The notes beneath the pieces were generated by a model. The model saw nothing but the letters and a program-made list of their open reading frames with translations. It was not told where the DNA came from and searched no databases. Source: Blastomyces gilchristii SLH14081 (lineage: Eukaryota > Ascomycota > Eurotiomycetes > Onygenales > Ajellomycetaceae). From it: DNA of 64,000 nucleotides. This document shows positions 11,493 to 24,632 of the stretch, one piece after another. Numbering within the stretch: position 1 is the first letter of the stretch; every line of letters begins with the position of its first letter. The position numbers and the translations under genes are program-made. The stretch lies in assembly GCF_000003855.2 (NCBI RefSeq), contig NW_003101680.1:2169095-2233094 (forward strand), in the 5' to 3' direction.

Positions 11493-13421
11493 GTAAAAAC
11501 CTTTTGACTATGAGTTCATCAGGCGTAGTTCATAGAGGCCGTGGAAATAGGAGGTGTAGGGGTTAAAGAATTACACACCTTTGTTCAGTGTTTGGCTGAA
11601 CTCGAGAGGTTGAGGCTCGTTTCCAACTCAAGACGCTAGCCTAGTTTAGATTAATTAGATCAATAGCTAAACCCAACCTCACCATACTTTGAAATCAAGT
11701 TCCTCTGAAAACACATACAATCATTCCAACTGAATCTGATGCAAACTGTTGCAAAGCAGTAATTATAATCTTCCGTTCGCAAAAGGCTCAAAATGTATCT
11801 TCTTCTTTTCCACGCGGATAACAGGGTTTCAGGGTTGGCTCCATCTGCAAGGGTGTTGTCACCTTCATGCAACAACAATTGGTGCAGAGCCGTTGGTCCA
11901 ATATCAGAGGCCATCATCTGTGGATAATGTATGTCAAGCCCGGCCTATCACAAGTACTTCCTCAATTTTCCACTAGCCTCTACAATTCCAATACGCTCCC
12001 AATAAGAGATTCATCACCAGCGGGCAAGTTCGTAGAAATTATGGAGTACGGCGATTCGGATTGTTACGGCCGTGACTCCAGAATGATTTATGCTAGTCGT
12101 CCCCCTGTTAAAGAAAAATAAGGTGACTTGGAATCTCATCGTGATGGTTCCTGTATCCTAATATCCCGATCTTTCATCAAGCCAGGTAAGTATCGCTTTT
12201 AAAAGCCGAGAAAACAAACCGTCGTTGGTATGGTAAATATTGCACTACTAAATGTGATGGTTCATCCGATAAGAAGAATTTACCTGTCGGTAGCACCAAA
12301 CATGTGGTTATTGGAGACTTATTATTAAGTTAACTTCCAACAAGAATGACTATTTTACCCGTTGAGCCGTGAATATTATTAACCGATTGGTAGCAGGTAG
12401 CAGAACATAAGTGGCCAGGTATCATTGATACTCTTCTTTCCCTTCGAATTTTAGATAGACTAATAATCTCGGCCAAGCTTGTAGTAAACATTATAAAGTC
12501 TATAATCCAATTTAAACATGTAAACTTGAAACAATCGTTGCTCATCACAGACAAAAAAACTATATTATTGACCTACATCGATAACGGAGCAAGCGGTGTG
12601 TAGGTATGATATTGTCACATCCAGTCAAAGAGAAACAACAGTGTCAGCTGTCCATTCATCTGTATCGCCTGTGCCCAAGGGAGTAAAACCGTTCATCATT
12701 GCCTTTTTTTTTTTCGCGTCCAACCTTGCTGCAAGTTTTCACCCTTGATCCACGAAACTAGGACGTTGTACCTCGTGAATCTAAAATGAAACCGGGATAC
12801 TTGCATATTGTGCCATGTCATACCTTTTTGAGCATGATTGTGTGATCGGGGGAATTACGACGCCGCGATGGATTGACGAGTGATATGTTCCTATGTCTGA
12901 GCCTATTACAACTTCGCTATGTATGGCCTTGACATATGGAAAATCCGTTATTTTGCTCATTATTTCTTGTTTATTTTGTTAAATACGTACACACACACCC
13001 AACCATCGTCGCCTGCTACAAATGTCATTGGCTCCCATCATCGAGGTAGATCGCGAGATAAGGGAACGTAAATACATGAAGGGATGGCATTTTTAATTTT
13101 GAAGTCAAAGAACTGGCGCACGTAAATATCGAAGGTACATTTTCTATCCAGCTAGCATTATAAAAAATGCTAGTTAGAAATGTACCCAAGCAAATGAGGT
13201 TGGACTGAAGGTAAATAGAAAGAAACATTTACATAGAGTCAAAATCTGTGAAAACGTTCAAGGAAAAGGGAAGAGAGAAGAAACAACTGGGCAGGTGGGA
13301 TAGTTAGTCAATATTTGCAAAAAGAAGAGTTTAATAGAGGTGAAACAACGCTGTATATATTGCCGGGGGCATCGAAATCGTATAGCAATCAATATAAAAC
13401 ATAACATTTGGGATTTAGACA
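11493..13421. other. 1.9 kb intergenic segment
   Basis: AT-leaning DNA. Short open frames (for example 11660-11917 minus and 11867-12121 plus) show no family features. The right end probably holds the 3' untranslated region of the calponin-homology gene. A short T tract lies at about 12705-12715. Confidence 0.4.
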
Positions 13422-15456
13422 TTAAGGTGGTGGGCGTGGTCCAATGATTTGTCTCCTGACACCATCAAACAGCCCGGGACCACCTCTATTCTGGTTATCT
13501 CCGCCCATATAACCATATTGGTTCACGTCCCACGCGCCCTCACCCGGCGCCGTGCCCGCTGTACTAACCCCTCGTTTCACGGCTTCCTTTGTTTGCTTCT
13601 GGTTCTCTTCCCATTCGCGCTGACGTTCGCGTTCCCGTTCCATTTCGCGCTCAAGTAGCGATTTGGAGGCCCAGCCTCCAGCTCGAGTTTTCTGAGTTGA
13701 AGCGGCACGCCTGGCATTCTCCTCGTCAACTTCTAAAGTTGATGAAAATTCAGGAGGCCTATGAGAAGCCGGGTGCGCGGGTTCGGGGGCTTGATTTTTA
13801 TCTAAGAAACGGTCTGTGCGACTTTTATTAGTGTAGTTCGCGGGGTCTGGTAGAGGGCGGGATGGCGATGGTAGATTCGTATTTTTAGGTAGTACTACCG
13901 GTGGCTTAGGGAGTGACTGCGGAGGTAGAGAGGGTGGGGTAGGCTCGTCAGCAGGAGCGCTATCCTGGGAAGCTTGCCACTCGGATCTAAGTAGCTTGCG
14001 CTCTTCCGCTAGGGAAGATGCATCGTAGCTAGGCTTCACCGGGGTAGGGCGGGGGTGGCTACGGCTACGAGATTGGTTCTTCCGCGACTCCACGACTCCT
14101 TGATTGATCCCGCGAGACCGAGCGAGTTCCTCGCGCTCGCGCTCGTACTGACGCTCTCTTTCCTTGGCAAGCTCAAGTTGCCGCTCGAGTTCTTTTATGC
14201 GTTCACTTTCACCAGATGCAGCCGTGGGCGTTTTGGCCTGAGAGGCTTGATACTGGCTGAGAAATTGGCCGTTCAGTCGGGAATTACTGAGCTCTTTTTT
14301 CCGTAGTCGTTCCTTTTCCAGGCGTTCTTCCGTCTCTTTCTCCTCCAGGCTTCGACGACGCTCTTCTTCCTCCCACTTGCGTTGCTGCTCTGCCCATCGG
14401 CTCTTCTCTTCTTCTGCTTCCCTCCGTTCTTTCTCCCTCAGCTGCAGGGTTTTCTCCTGCCACAAGCGTTCCTCTTCTGCCTTGGCTCGGATTTCTTCTT
14501 CTTCAAGCGCTGCTCGTCGTTGGCGCTCTTCGTCTTCTCGTTGCAACCTTAGCTTTTCTTCTTCCGCTTCTCTTTCTCGCCTCCTCCTCTCTTTATCCGC
14601 TAGGCTAGGCACATGTGGCGCGGCACTTGTAATTTGCCTTCTGGCACCAAATGATATTCCAAGGTTGCCCTGATTTGCCCCTCCCATGTATCCATATTGG
14701 TGTATATTCCAAGCTGGTATGGTCGTGTTTTCCTCTTCTTTATTGGACCAAGCACTAACAGCATGCTTTGGTGATGTGGTATTAGAGGAGGGTTTGGAAG
14801 GGCTGTTTTGTCCAGAAGTTGAAGTCTTTCCAATGGGGTTAAAAGTGGCCGAACGCGATTCACTAGCGTTACTAGCACCTCTGCCCCGAGTGTAAGACGG
14901 CCGGCCAAGACCAGCACCTTGGCTAGACCCAGTAAGTTGAGGACTCATGGCGTCGCCCTTATTCTTAATGCCAATCGCTCGCGGAAACTTCCCCGGTTGA
15001 AGTGCATTGGCTCGCCTGCTAAAGGATCGGATGCATTGTAGCACCTGCGCGGGATCTTTGGATTCGTAGAGATCGACGGTAAGAAATACGTCGTGCGGCT
15101 GGAGGCTCAGAGGCGCGACTTGGCATGCGCGGAGGAAATGCGATATGTTTTCCATTTGAACGAAAGGCATGGTTGAGTCTCTGTATTTTACGCCCGGAGA
15201 AACGGCGAGATTAACAAGCCTTGCATAGTTACGTTAATAGAAAGTCCTACGCAAATCAAACAAAATTCAAATATGCATAGTCAACTTACCGACAAAGAAT
15301 TACTCCACTCTTCAACAATTCTAATAAATCTCCCCTAGGTAATTTCTCATGCAGTACCTCCTCTATCCACTCCCGGATTTCATTGGCTGCCTCCGGTGTA
15401 TATCGTGACAGCCGCAGACTGCGAAGGTCTCTGTCTAACGACGAAACCGATGCCAT
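13422..15456 (-). CDS. calponin-homology actin-binding protein with two calponin-like repeats
   Basis: Exon 1 is 15456-15290 and exon 2 is 15219-13422, with a 70-bp intron (donor GTAAGT) joining L-C-R to L-V-N. Total 1965 nt, 654 residues. Residues 1-140 form a single calponin homology domain of the transgelin/Scp1 type: EIREWIEEVLHEKLP, DLLELLKSGVILCRLVN, then PFVQMENISHFLRA and DVFLTVDLYESKDPAQV. Two calponin-like repeats built on QYGYMGG..N...G...G.RRQI lie at about 225-252 and at the extreme C terminus (about 619-650). Between them is a long charged coiled coil (about 262-420, rich in EERRR and EKER) and a Pro-rich stretch. Such proteins bind and bundle F-actin. The extra coiled coil and the wide separation of the repeats are unlike short yeast Scp1. 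It is head-to-head with the complex I factor gene, sharing about 430 bp. Confidence 0.88.
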
Positions 15457-15882
15457 GATGAAAGCTGGGGATTTTCCGTTCAGGAATCAATGCGGTATTC
15501 GGAACTCAGGAGAAGTGTAAACGGTTGCTAGCGCACAGGCATCCAGGCGGTAGGAACTCGCGCTCTGCACGATTATCTCAAATGAATCAAAGGAGAATAG
15601 GCCCATAAAGCATATAAAACTGGCTATAGTTTTGTGCGCTAGGTGTGTTGCCCATTGATGGGGAGTTGGCGGGTGGTCGGGAGTGAAGGCGAAGGATGGA
15701 TGACGACAAGCGGGTATGGTTGACATAAATAGTCAGCACGCGCTAAATTTGTTTGCGGCGAACACTCGCAAACGCTCTCTGAAAATCAACCATTTCTCTC
15801 ACGGCCATGCTACGATAACAGTGCAGGGGTGTATTGGGGTGTTCTAGGGCTAGAATACATATGTTCTACCCAGACCATAAAT
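15457..15882. promoter_or_regulatory. shared intergenic region of a head-to-head gene pair
   Basis: The 426 bp between the ATG of the calponin-homology gene (minus) and the ATG of the NDUFAF2-like gene (plus) must hold both promoters. I see no strong TATA box. Bidirectionality is inferred from layout only. Confidence 0.45.
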
Positions 15883-16649
15883 ATGAGCCCGATAAATAGC
15901 TTGTGGTTCAAGTGGAAGAGCCTGAAGCTTCCCTGGCGCAGAACCTTTCTCGCCGGTAAGTTCACAGACGAAACTCCGTCATAGATGCTCCCTCTAGCTT
16001 GGTGACTGCTTTATTGGAATAATATAAAGAGCTCTTCTAATAATTCACAGGAAAGGACCTGAATGGAAATACTTTCTGGGAATTTAAGGACGCTCTCAAT
16101 TCCAAGCGACTCCGGCGCATCGTGAAGTACAACCCGAAAACCCACCTTGCGGATGTGAAGGTTTCCCGTGAGTCATTCGCCATAACTATCCCTCGTCTCA
16201 AACCTGCAGTTAATCATTACAAATCCATAGTCCATCTATCTTCTACAGATATGCTGCTAACAGTACTGGCATCCGTAGCGCAATGGCATCAGTGGCTTCG
16301 GTACACTCGCCAGGAGCCCCCAACCATACAAGAACAGCAAAACGACCTTCTCCGGCAAGAGCGCATGAAACATCTCGCCAAACTCGCAGATGAGCGATGG
16401 GCTAGCAAGCCCTCGTTCCTGGACAGGCCACAGGGACAGCAGTCCGGTCCCACAACGAAACCCTCCCACGAACCCCATCACTCCGCCGCCCAACCTGACC
16501 AACCGGCAGGGGTACAAAACACCATCGAGAAACAGCCAGTACCCAATGGTCAAGGTAACAAAAATAAATCCCCCTGGGCTCGAGAAACCGGTGGACCAAG
16601 TGAGAAATGGCAACCTGAATCGTGGAATCCAACTCCAAAAGGCAGATAA
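15883..16649 (+). CDS. NDUFAF2/NDUFA12-family complex I assembly factor
   Basis: Exons 15883-15955, 16051-16167 and 16279-16649 give 561 nt and 186 residues. Introns are 95 bp (GTAAGT) and 111 bp (GTGAGT, acceptor CCGTAG). The protein starts WFKWKSLKLPWRRTFLAGKD and continues GNTFWEFKDA, RRIVKYNP and SPQWHQWLRYTRQEPPT. This is the typical arrangement of the NDUFA12 domain (B17.2 and its paralogue B17.2L/mimitin). The insertion of the last exon and the hydrophilic tail (about 110-186, Pro/Gln/Lys-rich) favour the assembly-factor branch (NDUFAF2) over the structural NDUFA12 subunit. It would act in the mitochondrial matrix during late complex I assembly. A short out-of-frame ATG (15861) precedes the start in the leader. 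Confidence 0.85.
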
Positions 16650-16724
16650 ATTTGAACATCTGATGGTTGGGATATCAAACTAACATGGGATTTCGCCAAC
16701 GGTTGGGCTGGAGAAGACATATTT

Positions 16725-16769
<45 letters not shown>

Positions 16770-18390
16770 CCCTCTCCATTGCGCACGACAGAACGAACAT
16801 TGGGTCCCTCTGCTTTCCGGACAAAACTTGTGGATGCCTAAAGTTATCGTTGGATAAAATTCGACACCAATCCCGTCAGGCACTCACACACCCTACAACC
16901 GAATTCTTGTACAATACACTGGTGGCGATTTTCGGAATACATATGTAAAATAAATAGGCTGAAAGGTAATAGAGGTAGGATGCCAAAAGGAATGGGTCAA
17001 ATTCGCACCCAACATGCGACATGGTTGCTGCTACTCTGATAATTTGACTTGACTGGCATGAAATCTGTGGCGTCAGGTCTAAGAGATTTATCTCCCCTTT
17101 CACTAAGAGTATTGAATAAGAAATGCTCATTATCCTGTACATTATTGATACTCATATTAATGAAGTTACAAATATTTTACTCTTCAATGCTCTCTTGCAG
17201 GAGTGGTTATTGCAAATGTTTCAACAATACATCCGAGCCATTCTGTCTTACATACAGTTGCCTGGAGTGACAGATATATATGTGCTTATAAAATTATCAT
17301 GCTTTACAAAGGAGAGTGAATCATACATCCACACTTATAAATCATTAAAATTAAAGTTTCACTTTTTTATTATATTTAAACAAAATTCTATATGATTTTT
17401 GTTTCACTCATAATTTTCTACTGGGTATCTTTTCAGTTCTGTAAACCATTCGGATAAGCAAATACTAATAACAAAATACACATAACACCTTAGCGCCAAC
17501 ATACATCGAATGTGTCCATAGGTACATTTTCCAACAAGTGTGGGTTGGGCACCGACCGCTCGAACCAGATGCCACGGCATGATATACAATCTACACAACA
17601 TAACGTCCTGTACTCCGCACCTGCGCAAAATCGTAGTACGCCTTGGGAGAAGGGGAGAGAAAGGAGGCGAGGTCGGCTATATGCATCGGAATATTTATCA
17701 GGTATGTCTTGCAAACCTCGAGTCGGAAGTGTTTCCCACCTAACATTAGGTCGTGATATATATATATATATATATATGGTTACAACAACCGTTGCTTGTT
17801 TCAAGTGCACGGGGTTATGCAGCATTAGGAGAATGGGAAAGACAGGGGGCAAAGGTGGAAGAAAGAAAGAAAGACAACCAATGGATAATAACCATTGATT
17901 GTAAGTTGGTTGTTGGTTTACTTGGCCTTTGTATCTTATTTGAACGTTGGCATTCGTATTAATTGTGCTGTTGGAGGCTAGAGGTATCAGAGCGGCGCTG
18001 GTGAGAGCCGTGGAATAAGAATACCTTTGTCGCTAAGAAAAATCAAGGCAAAATAGCAATTGTAGGAGCGGTGGGGGAATCAATCAAGGGATATAGCAGC
18101 GTAGGAGGTCCTTGTATCTGCAATACAGAATGTAATTCTTCAACAAGGAGCAAAGTGTAACCAAAACAGAGATCAATCTAGGTACTCGAAGTGACCCAGG
18201 TATGCAGCAGGGCGAAAACACTTGTTAATCACAAATAGAAAAAAAGAAGCAGAGCAAAAAGAATTCAAATAAATTTTTATGATCCCTCTATTATGTAACT
18301 AGCTTCGTTTCCATCTTAGCTTTCATGTGCAGATAATCATTATACGTTGTAAGGTATGGTTGGCGGCAGTTTGATGTTCTTCCCTTGTCT
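16650..18390. other. 1.7 kb intergenic segment with poly-A and TA tracts
   Basis: Holds a 42-base A run (16726-16767) and a TA repeat (about 17754-17776). The open frames in both strands are short and AT-driven, with no recognisable product. The right end probably contains the 3' untranslated region of the 561-residue protein gene. Confidence 0.5.
16726..16767. repeat. poly-A tract, 42 bases
   Basis: Uninterrupted run of 42 A residues beginning 77 bases after the stop codon of the NDUFAF2-like gene. Probably a slippage-expanded homopolymer; a genomic A run this close to a stop could also mimic a polyadenylated tail in cDNA priming. Confidence 0.95.
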
Positions 18391-20076
18391 TCAACAGAAA
18401 ACTGCTTCAAGCGCCTCAACATCGCCGCCAGCTCTTTTAATTGCCAGCATGGCCGCCTCGCTGAGTTTGCGTTGTTTTTCGCGTGCTTCCTGCTCTCTTC
18501 TTGCCTTGGTCTTGGAGCTTCCGCTTGGTGCCACGCCTGTTAGAAGCTTTTGGCTATCCTCAGGGGTAAAATTCACAAAAGAAACACTCATTGGGCGTTT
18601 GGCGGTTGGATTTGAATTGCTGTTTGGAGTTATATGTGCTCCTTTAATACCCCTCTGCGAATTCGTGGGAAGATTAGAGGCTTTGCGGATATGAGTCCTG
18701 CGTTGATGTTGTTGGTCGTGAGGACGTATTTCTGGCTTTGGCTTTGGCAGCCGGTTGGTTAGGTTGGTGGATGTTGATCGAAGAGGTAAGCCTGGGGATT
18801 TGATGTTGGCTAGGGCTGGAGAAACGGGTTGGCTATTACGGGGCGGTGCATATTGTCGTTGGTTCGGGGCCCCTAATGGTGAAGTCCGGGAGATATTATC
18901 TCGTGTCAGTGCAAGAGGCGTATAAGGTGTACGAGCCATATCTTCTGGACAAGATATTGCAGAGGCGGAAAGAGGAGGTTCTCCCACTGATCCCATATCT
19001 GGAGATTGCCCTAGGTGCATCATGTTGGTACCTTGCAGTACTCGCGTCTGGTGGGTTCGTGGCCTTTGAGGGGTTGGTGCCATGACTATGGGTTGGTAGG
19101 TACTCTGAGAGTAAGAATTGATGTCTGATGGCTGCCACCAATTTTGGTTATCAGGTGTTTGAAGGTCCGGCGTCGAGTAATGGAAGGAAGGTGCATCAAT
19201 GGACTCGCTATTCCATGACATAGACGACGGCTCGGATGGTTGGGAACGTAAAATATGATGGCTAGGAGGAGAGTGACTCGGGCTAGTAGATGTTGCTGGT
19301 CTCTGTTGGTTGACATAAATATGCCTCATGTCTTGATCCGTACAAGGGCCTGGGATTGGTGTACTTTGCGGTTCGTTACTCATGGTAAGTAGGTAAGCAG
19401 GCTTTGCGACGTAGTCGTGTTGCAATCCACTATCTTGCCCAGCCAAACGTGATATGTTTTCGGGTTGCCCTGGTCTCGGTGATGATGTTGGAGGGAGCGG
19501 GGTGCGGTAATCATGAGCGTGTATGCCGAAGCCCTGGAAACGGTTTGGCCATGATGTGTGGTATGCCATTGCAAGGCTCGCGTGCCCTGAGGAGTGCGTC
19601 AAGTCCAAGTGTGAGGTGTGTCTGCGGATCGATTCTCTGAAGTTATTTAATTCATGATGGCGAGTTCCACTTGGTGATGAGGGGTTGTTCTTGTATATAT
19701 GCTGGGGAGGCGAAGGTGGTGAGGATGTATATAGACTGGGATCCTTGTGATCATGAAACATAGCCTCCAAACCAGGGCCAGGGTCTCCAAATTCTGAATA
19801 GCTATGACTGGAGCCAAAATTATGTTTATCATGCATTTCCAACGGTTGGTCAGAATGAAAGGATAACAGGCCATTGCGCAGATTACGAGCCTGCAACTCC
19901 TTACAGGGTGTTCCTGCATCAAAGAGGGTGTTGACATCACTGGAAAAGGGTGCATCTTGTGCCTCTTTGTCGGTAACATCATGCAATGGTTGCATATTAA
20001 TGTGCTGAGTAAACATAGCACGGAGCGAGTGCTGTTTGGAGAAATAATTGGCGGGGGCTTTGTCGACCGTTTTCAT
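18391..20076 (-). CDS. conserved fungal protein, Ser/Pro/His-rich, function unknown
   Basis: Single open frame of 561 residues on the minus strand. Most of the protein is low complexity and probably disordered (Ser, Pro, His, Gln, Thr), with no membrane segment or enzyme motif. The C-terminal 65 residues are different. After a Lys/Arg stretch they read SFVNFTPEDSQKLLTGVAP, then SGSSKTKARREQEAREKQRK, and finish with a helical end, GGDVEALEAVFC. I recall this tail as a conserved block in many uncharacterised Pezizomycotina proteins. The basic helix might contact nucleic acid or a partner, but that is a guess. The first ATG is used; a short upstream intron in the leader cannot be excluded. It stands alone between two large intergenic stretches. 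Confidence 0.8.
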   Translation of the reverse strand: MKTVDKAPANYFSKQHSLRAMFTQHINMQPLHDVTDKEAQDAPFSSDVNTLFDAGTPCKELQARNLRNGLLSFHSDQPLEMHDKHNFGSSHSYSEFGDPGPGLEAMFHDHKDPSLYTSSPPSPPQHIYKNNPSSPSGTRHHELNNFRESIRRHTSHLDLTHSSGHASLAMAYHTSWPNRFQGFGIHAHDYRTPLPPTSSPRPGQPENISRLAGQDSGLQHDYVAKPAYLLTMSNEPQSTPIPGPCTDQDMRHIYVNQQRPATSTSPSHSPPSHHILRSQPSEPSSMSWNSESIDAPSFHYSTPDLQTPDNQNWWQPSDINSYSQSTYQPIVMAPTPQRPRTHQTRVLQGTNMMHLGQSPDMGSVGEPPLSASAISCPEDMARTPYTPLALTRDNISRTSPLGAPNQRQYAPPRNSQPVSPALANIKSPGLPLRSTSTNLTNRLPKPKPEIRPHDQQHQRRTHIRKASNLPTNSQRGIKGAHITPNSNSNPTAKRPMSVSFVNFTPEDSQKLLTGVAPSGSSKTKARREQEAREKQRKLSEAAMLAIKRAGGDVEALEAVFC

Positions 20077-22639
20077 CAGATTTTTTCCACCTGCTTGACG
20101 TGATAATTAGCTATGGAGGAGGGGCAGAGAAGGCACCTTTATAATTTAAAGAAGAGGATGGGGGGGGGGGAGGGGGGGGGAATCATACGCTCAGCAATAA
20201 GGACTCAGGGATTTTCCCCCGCAACTGGACCTACTGGCTTTGACAAAGGATCCCCCCAGGTAATTGATAACTGTGGGAGAATAACGCTCATATAGCAGAG
20301 AGTAAAACAAACAAAGCACCAAGGCAACGCGCCAACGACGAGTGTTTGGAAAAGTCAAATCAGGCTCCAGATAACATATTCAAAAGGGTCCCCCTCAGTA
20401 TGACAATATGCTTCATTCGAGGGGCAGCTGAATCTCGTTTTCCGGGAGAAAAAGAAAAAAGTAGGGAAAAAAATAAAAAATAAAACTAAAAATAAAAGGA
20501 AGCCTGCGAGAGAGAAAGGGGGGTGCGCTTTTTATGATCCAGGCTAATTAAGAAAAAAGAAGTTAAGAATTGCCAGAAATGATTTACGATCAGAATAATT
20601 CAAAGATGGTCAGTCATCCACCGTCGCTGTGGCACCGCCGTGGACCCAGCATTTTGCTCAGGCCATGAGTGAAATAGTTGTGGGCATGCTAGATAACACT
20701 TGCAGTAAAATCGAGACCCCGAAGCAAGACCACTACCGTGGATAGAAAAAGCCGTTAGGGTTTGAAGCAGTGAAGACAAAGGAAATGGAGTCTAGTAGGA
20801 CTAAAATAACAGATTAGTAGAAAAGAAAAGAAAAAAAAACTAAGCCCCCTAAAAAACTCTAAATGAGATCTCCTGATCTCATGGGTAAGAATGCCCATCA
20901 AACGTAAGAAAAATGCAGATACAGCATGGAAAAGGAACTACCACAGTTGCACAGGATGGGGTCCATGCAGAAATAATAGAAGCCTTACGCAGGTTTGAAA
21001 TTCCTCGACATGTTCCAGAACTAGCATGTCTTTGGTTGAAACTGAGATATATCCAACGGCCGCTGGCTTATACACCGCAGGTAGGTAAATCGCGCCTGCA
21101 ATGCAAAGGTAATTGGACCAATATGAGGTAATTGTTGATAGGTACTAAAGTGTGGTTACGACGAGGACAGAGGGGGGGAGTTCGAGATAAACTTCCAGTA
21201 AACTCGCCTGGTCATCGATGTGATTTGCGGAGGGGATTATTATGATGCGTAATAAAAACGCCCAAATGTCCTCTCTCTTCTCCACAGGGAAAGCGTTAAA
21301 ATATGGGTAAATCCCAGGCTAATGGTGCCTGATCAATCGTACCTATGCGGGAGTTGATTCCGGGGGGATTTTCACTTGAAATCTTCCGGCCCAAAAACAG
21401 CGACCCCATAGGATCCTCATCCGCAGACGTTGGGTAGATGTAAGCATAAGGCGACAGTTCGGCATTCACACTGTACACGCCGTCCACGTTCGCGCGGCTA
21501 GAAGCGCTGCATGGAGGATGAGAGCACGTTTTCTGGAACCCACGGCTACAGACTCGTGGTCGAAGGATGCACTTGAAGCCCATGACTTGGAACAATTCCA
21601 CGTTTTTGGCACAGGCGCCCTTCATTTTACGGGGTAATGAGGTTGCTATCCAGTTCAACAATTAACAAAGACTGTCAGGATTCGCCGCTACGTCGATCCT
21701 TTGTCTCAATGACCAGGGGGCGAGCGGGGCGTAGACGATCTTTTCCAGGGCGGAAAATAAAATTTTGAGTACATAGTACTTATATATCGTATGTACTTGG
21801 CAACGATGCCCATGAATAGACCATTCAAGCTCAGAAGCACAAGCCACACTGACCAGGCCTTTTTTTTTAAAAAAAAAAGGAAAAAAACCATGCAGGGACG
21901 TCGTTGGGCTTGATATTGGAAGAGGGGACATATCCCCGATGAGCCAGCCATGACCGGGATGCAGCCTTCTCAGCCAACAATGGTACCACATTGCCGGTAA
22001 AGAGAAACCTGATTATGATGTCAGCTGCGATCTGGCGATAATAGTACGGATTCGAAGACAGGCGGTAAGGATAGGAACTATAGCAATAGCGTTTTGGGGT
22101 GTGGTCTTTGTGAAAGATGAAAGCTTTTTTGAGGTTGGAGGCTCCTCTTTGTTCTGGTGCTTACATAATCCAGAGCCTAACCTAACGCTTGTCCCCGCCC
22201 CCGCCATTTTTAGGCTCAGACACATCCAATTCCGGCGGGGAAGATGGTCTCCCTGTCCGTCTCCTCGGCATGTACAGGCACATTGTGCATTGCGCATTCA
22301 TTCCGCCGCTATATATGGTATATGGACGTGCTGCAAAGTTGCATGCCTTGCCCCTCTCCTGCGCAAACCCGAGTGATCTTAGACAAGTTCGAGTTTCCAT
22401 TTAAGGCACTGTTGCATCGTTGGCAATACAGACGCAGTGCGCCAGAGCCAACCAGTCGGATTCAACTTTATCAAATGCAACAGAAGGGGAAGAAATTATT
22501 CCCTGCAGTTTCTTCTGTGTGCTTTACCTCTAGAAAATAGCTAATATTCAATACCTACTTATTTTTCTAGGCCGCAGAAACAAACGCAGGATGGATCCAC
22601 AAAACCTTCAATACCAAATAAAATGGCCTCTATATGTGC

Positions 22640-22691
<52 letters not shown>

Positions 22692-24632
22692 TGCACTCGG
22701 ACATTATTACAGAGCAGAGCTCAAACAGCATAACAATAACTTATTTTAAAATTAAAATAAGTCGATAATACCTCGTACATGGGCCATTAAATCACAGCAT
22801 CAGTTAAACACCATGTGAGAATTGGCAGTGTTGTATATAGCCAGGAAGAACACGGCACGAATAGGAGTCCCGCGAAACAATACTGCTCCCAGCCGAGAGA
22901 CTCCATGGACATACATCTGCTAATTATTGATTAAATGCTAAATTTTTAGTATTTTGAGATTATACCCAGAATTGTTAAATTTATTCATATATGTGTTCGG
23001 TTTCCCCTGATTTCATATCAAGCGGCGCACTGGCACATTTTATATCAAAGGAATTGCCAGGAAGCAAAAAGCAGTATTAGAATTTTGATCAGGTTTTGAT
23101 TCTGCACTACTCCGTAGAGAAGTCTCAATCTCGAGGTAAGATACATAGCAGCAGCACGCTATTCCGATTGCCTTGGATTTTCGTGCTCAATATGACATGC
23201 GCCAAATACGTAGTTACCTAGCCAACTTTTTTAGAACAAAAGTAAAAATAGATCCCACTTCCATCATATATGTTGTCAATTCAGTTCATCATACATGAAA
23301 ATCCAGGAAAAAAAAGAGGGAGCAATGACGTAGCACAGAGGAATAGATTTCAAATCAGGCACAACCCGCGTTGCTTAAAATACGCGGTCATTACGCGGAG
23401 ATTCTCGTGCCAAGCCCTAACACCGGGCAAAATCCGCTGAGCCAATCCTCATTGATGTATTCCGTATTGGACAATTGGTACGGCGTCCGTAATAGCGATT
23501 TATTTGTGACTTTGGCGCCCAAGCCGAATCTCAGCAACAATCATCAATCAACGTCGGGTCAATATCGCAAGCAACCGGAGTTTGAACTCATGGCCAAATA
23601 ACACCCTGCTCCTCCCCACAAAACGATGCGTTTTACGCTGTCGACGCTGCTGCCATAAAGCTCATCTACCTATCCCAACCTGCAATCGTCTCGCACGCTG
23701 AGACTGACCGAGCCGCAATTTGGATATTCCCGTCGCGCCCATCCGGCCGGAACTTAGCCCAGCTACCGAGAAGAATCCGAAGTTTGGGAGCCCGAACGAT
23801 CTGCTTCCTCGCAGCGTAAACTCTGTGACGCACCGTGTTTTAAAGACATAGTGAATGGCGACTGCTCGCATCTTCGCAGAGACAGACAACCTAGACGACG
23901 CTACGATATCGCACTTTCATTCCAGGGAGAGAACCGGAACGAAGCTACCTACCACGACCGTTGTGACACCAGACTGAAAATACTTTGCAGGTGGTTGAAA
24001 GAGAAGGAATATAAATACATTCCCCCCCCCCCCCCCGGGAAGTCAGGAGCCAGAACCGGTTCGTTCTCTTACCATCAGCATTCAGCATTCGTTCGAGACA
24101 TTCACACCTAAATATCAGCATTCGCGAGCCCAACAACCTTATTTAAACAACTAAAAGATACCAAGTTAAATAATGCGAATGAATATGTACTGCAACTTGG
24201 CCTTCTCTGGCCCAGTTGCCCTGCTGTGAATGTTGCGGAGTTCTCACTCCGAAAAGATGTCCTCTCAACAGGTTGGGGGAAGTCCCCACCGGCATCATTC
24301 ACCTTCTTCAATTTCCTGAGATCGCTTGTACCTCACCTCTCCCAGCCGCACGGTTTTTCTCAAGACACCCCTCATCTGTCTGTTATCTCTGTGTTGTTTT
24401 GCATAGAATCAGCCTCATATTTCTATAGCCGTTTGGCATTGTATATCCTTGCTGTGCCATCCATCCGTTCGTTTCTGTCGCTCTTCCTGGCCCCTATCGC
24501 AAGTCGCCATTTAAACATTTTATTTTACAGGGGAGAAACTAGACGCGAGTTTCAACTCAGGCATTCCTTGTTCAACACGAAAGTTGTAGAGCGGCCTATC
24601 GAAATCCATCTGTCGATTCAACGTTATCAGAT
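20077..24632. other. 4.5 kb intergenic desert
   Basis: No supported gene. Contains G-rich runs at 20160-20180, a TA microsatellite at about 22640-22687, a C run at about 24022-24036, and a pyrimidine-rich stretch at about 24300-24630 that probably belongs to the leader of the next gene. Open frames such as 21296-21661 (minus) and 22101-22376 (plus) have no motif and overlap one another on both strands. Confidence 0.5.
22640..22687. repeat. TA dinucleotide microsatellite
   Basis: About 24 TA units, interrupted near the end by a G. Simple-sequence repeat in intergenic DNA. Confidence 0.9.

Noticed and set aside
17490..17962. Several overlapping frames around a TA microsatellite on both strands
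   Set aside because: Frames on both strands overlap one another, contain an Ile-Tyr repeat from the TA tract, and have no motif.
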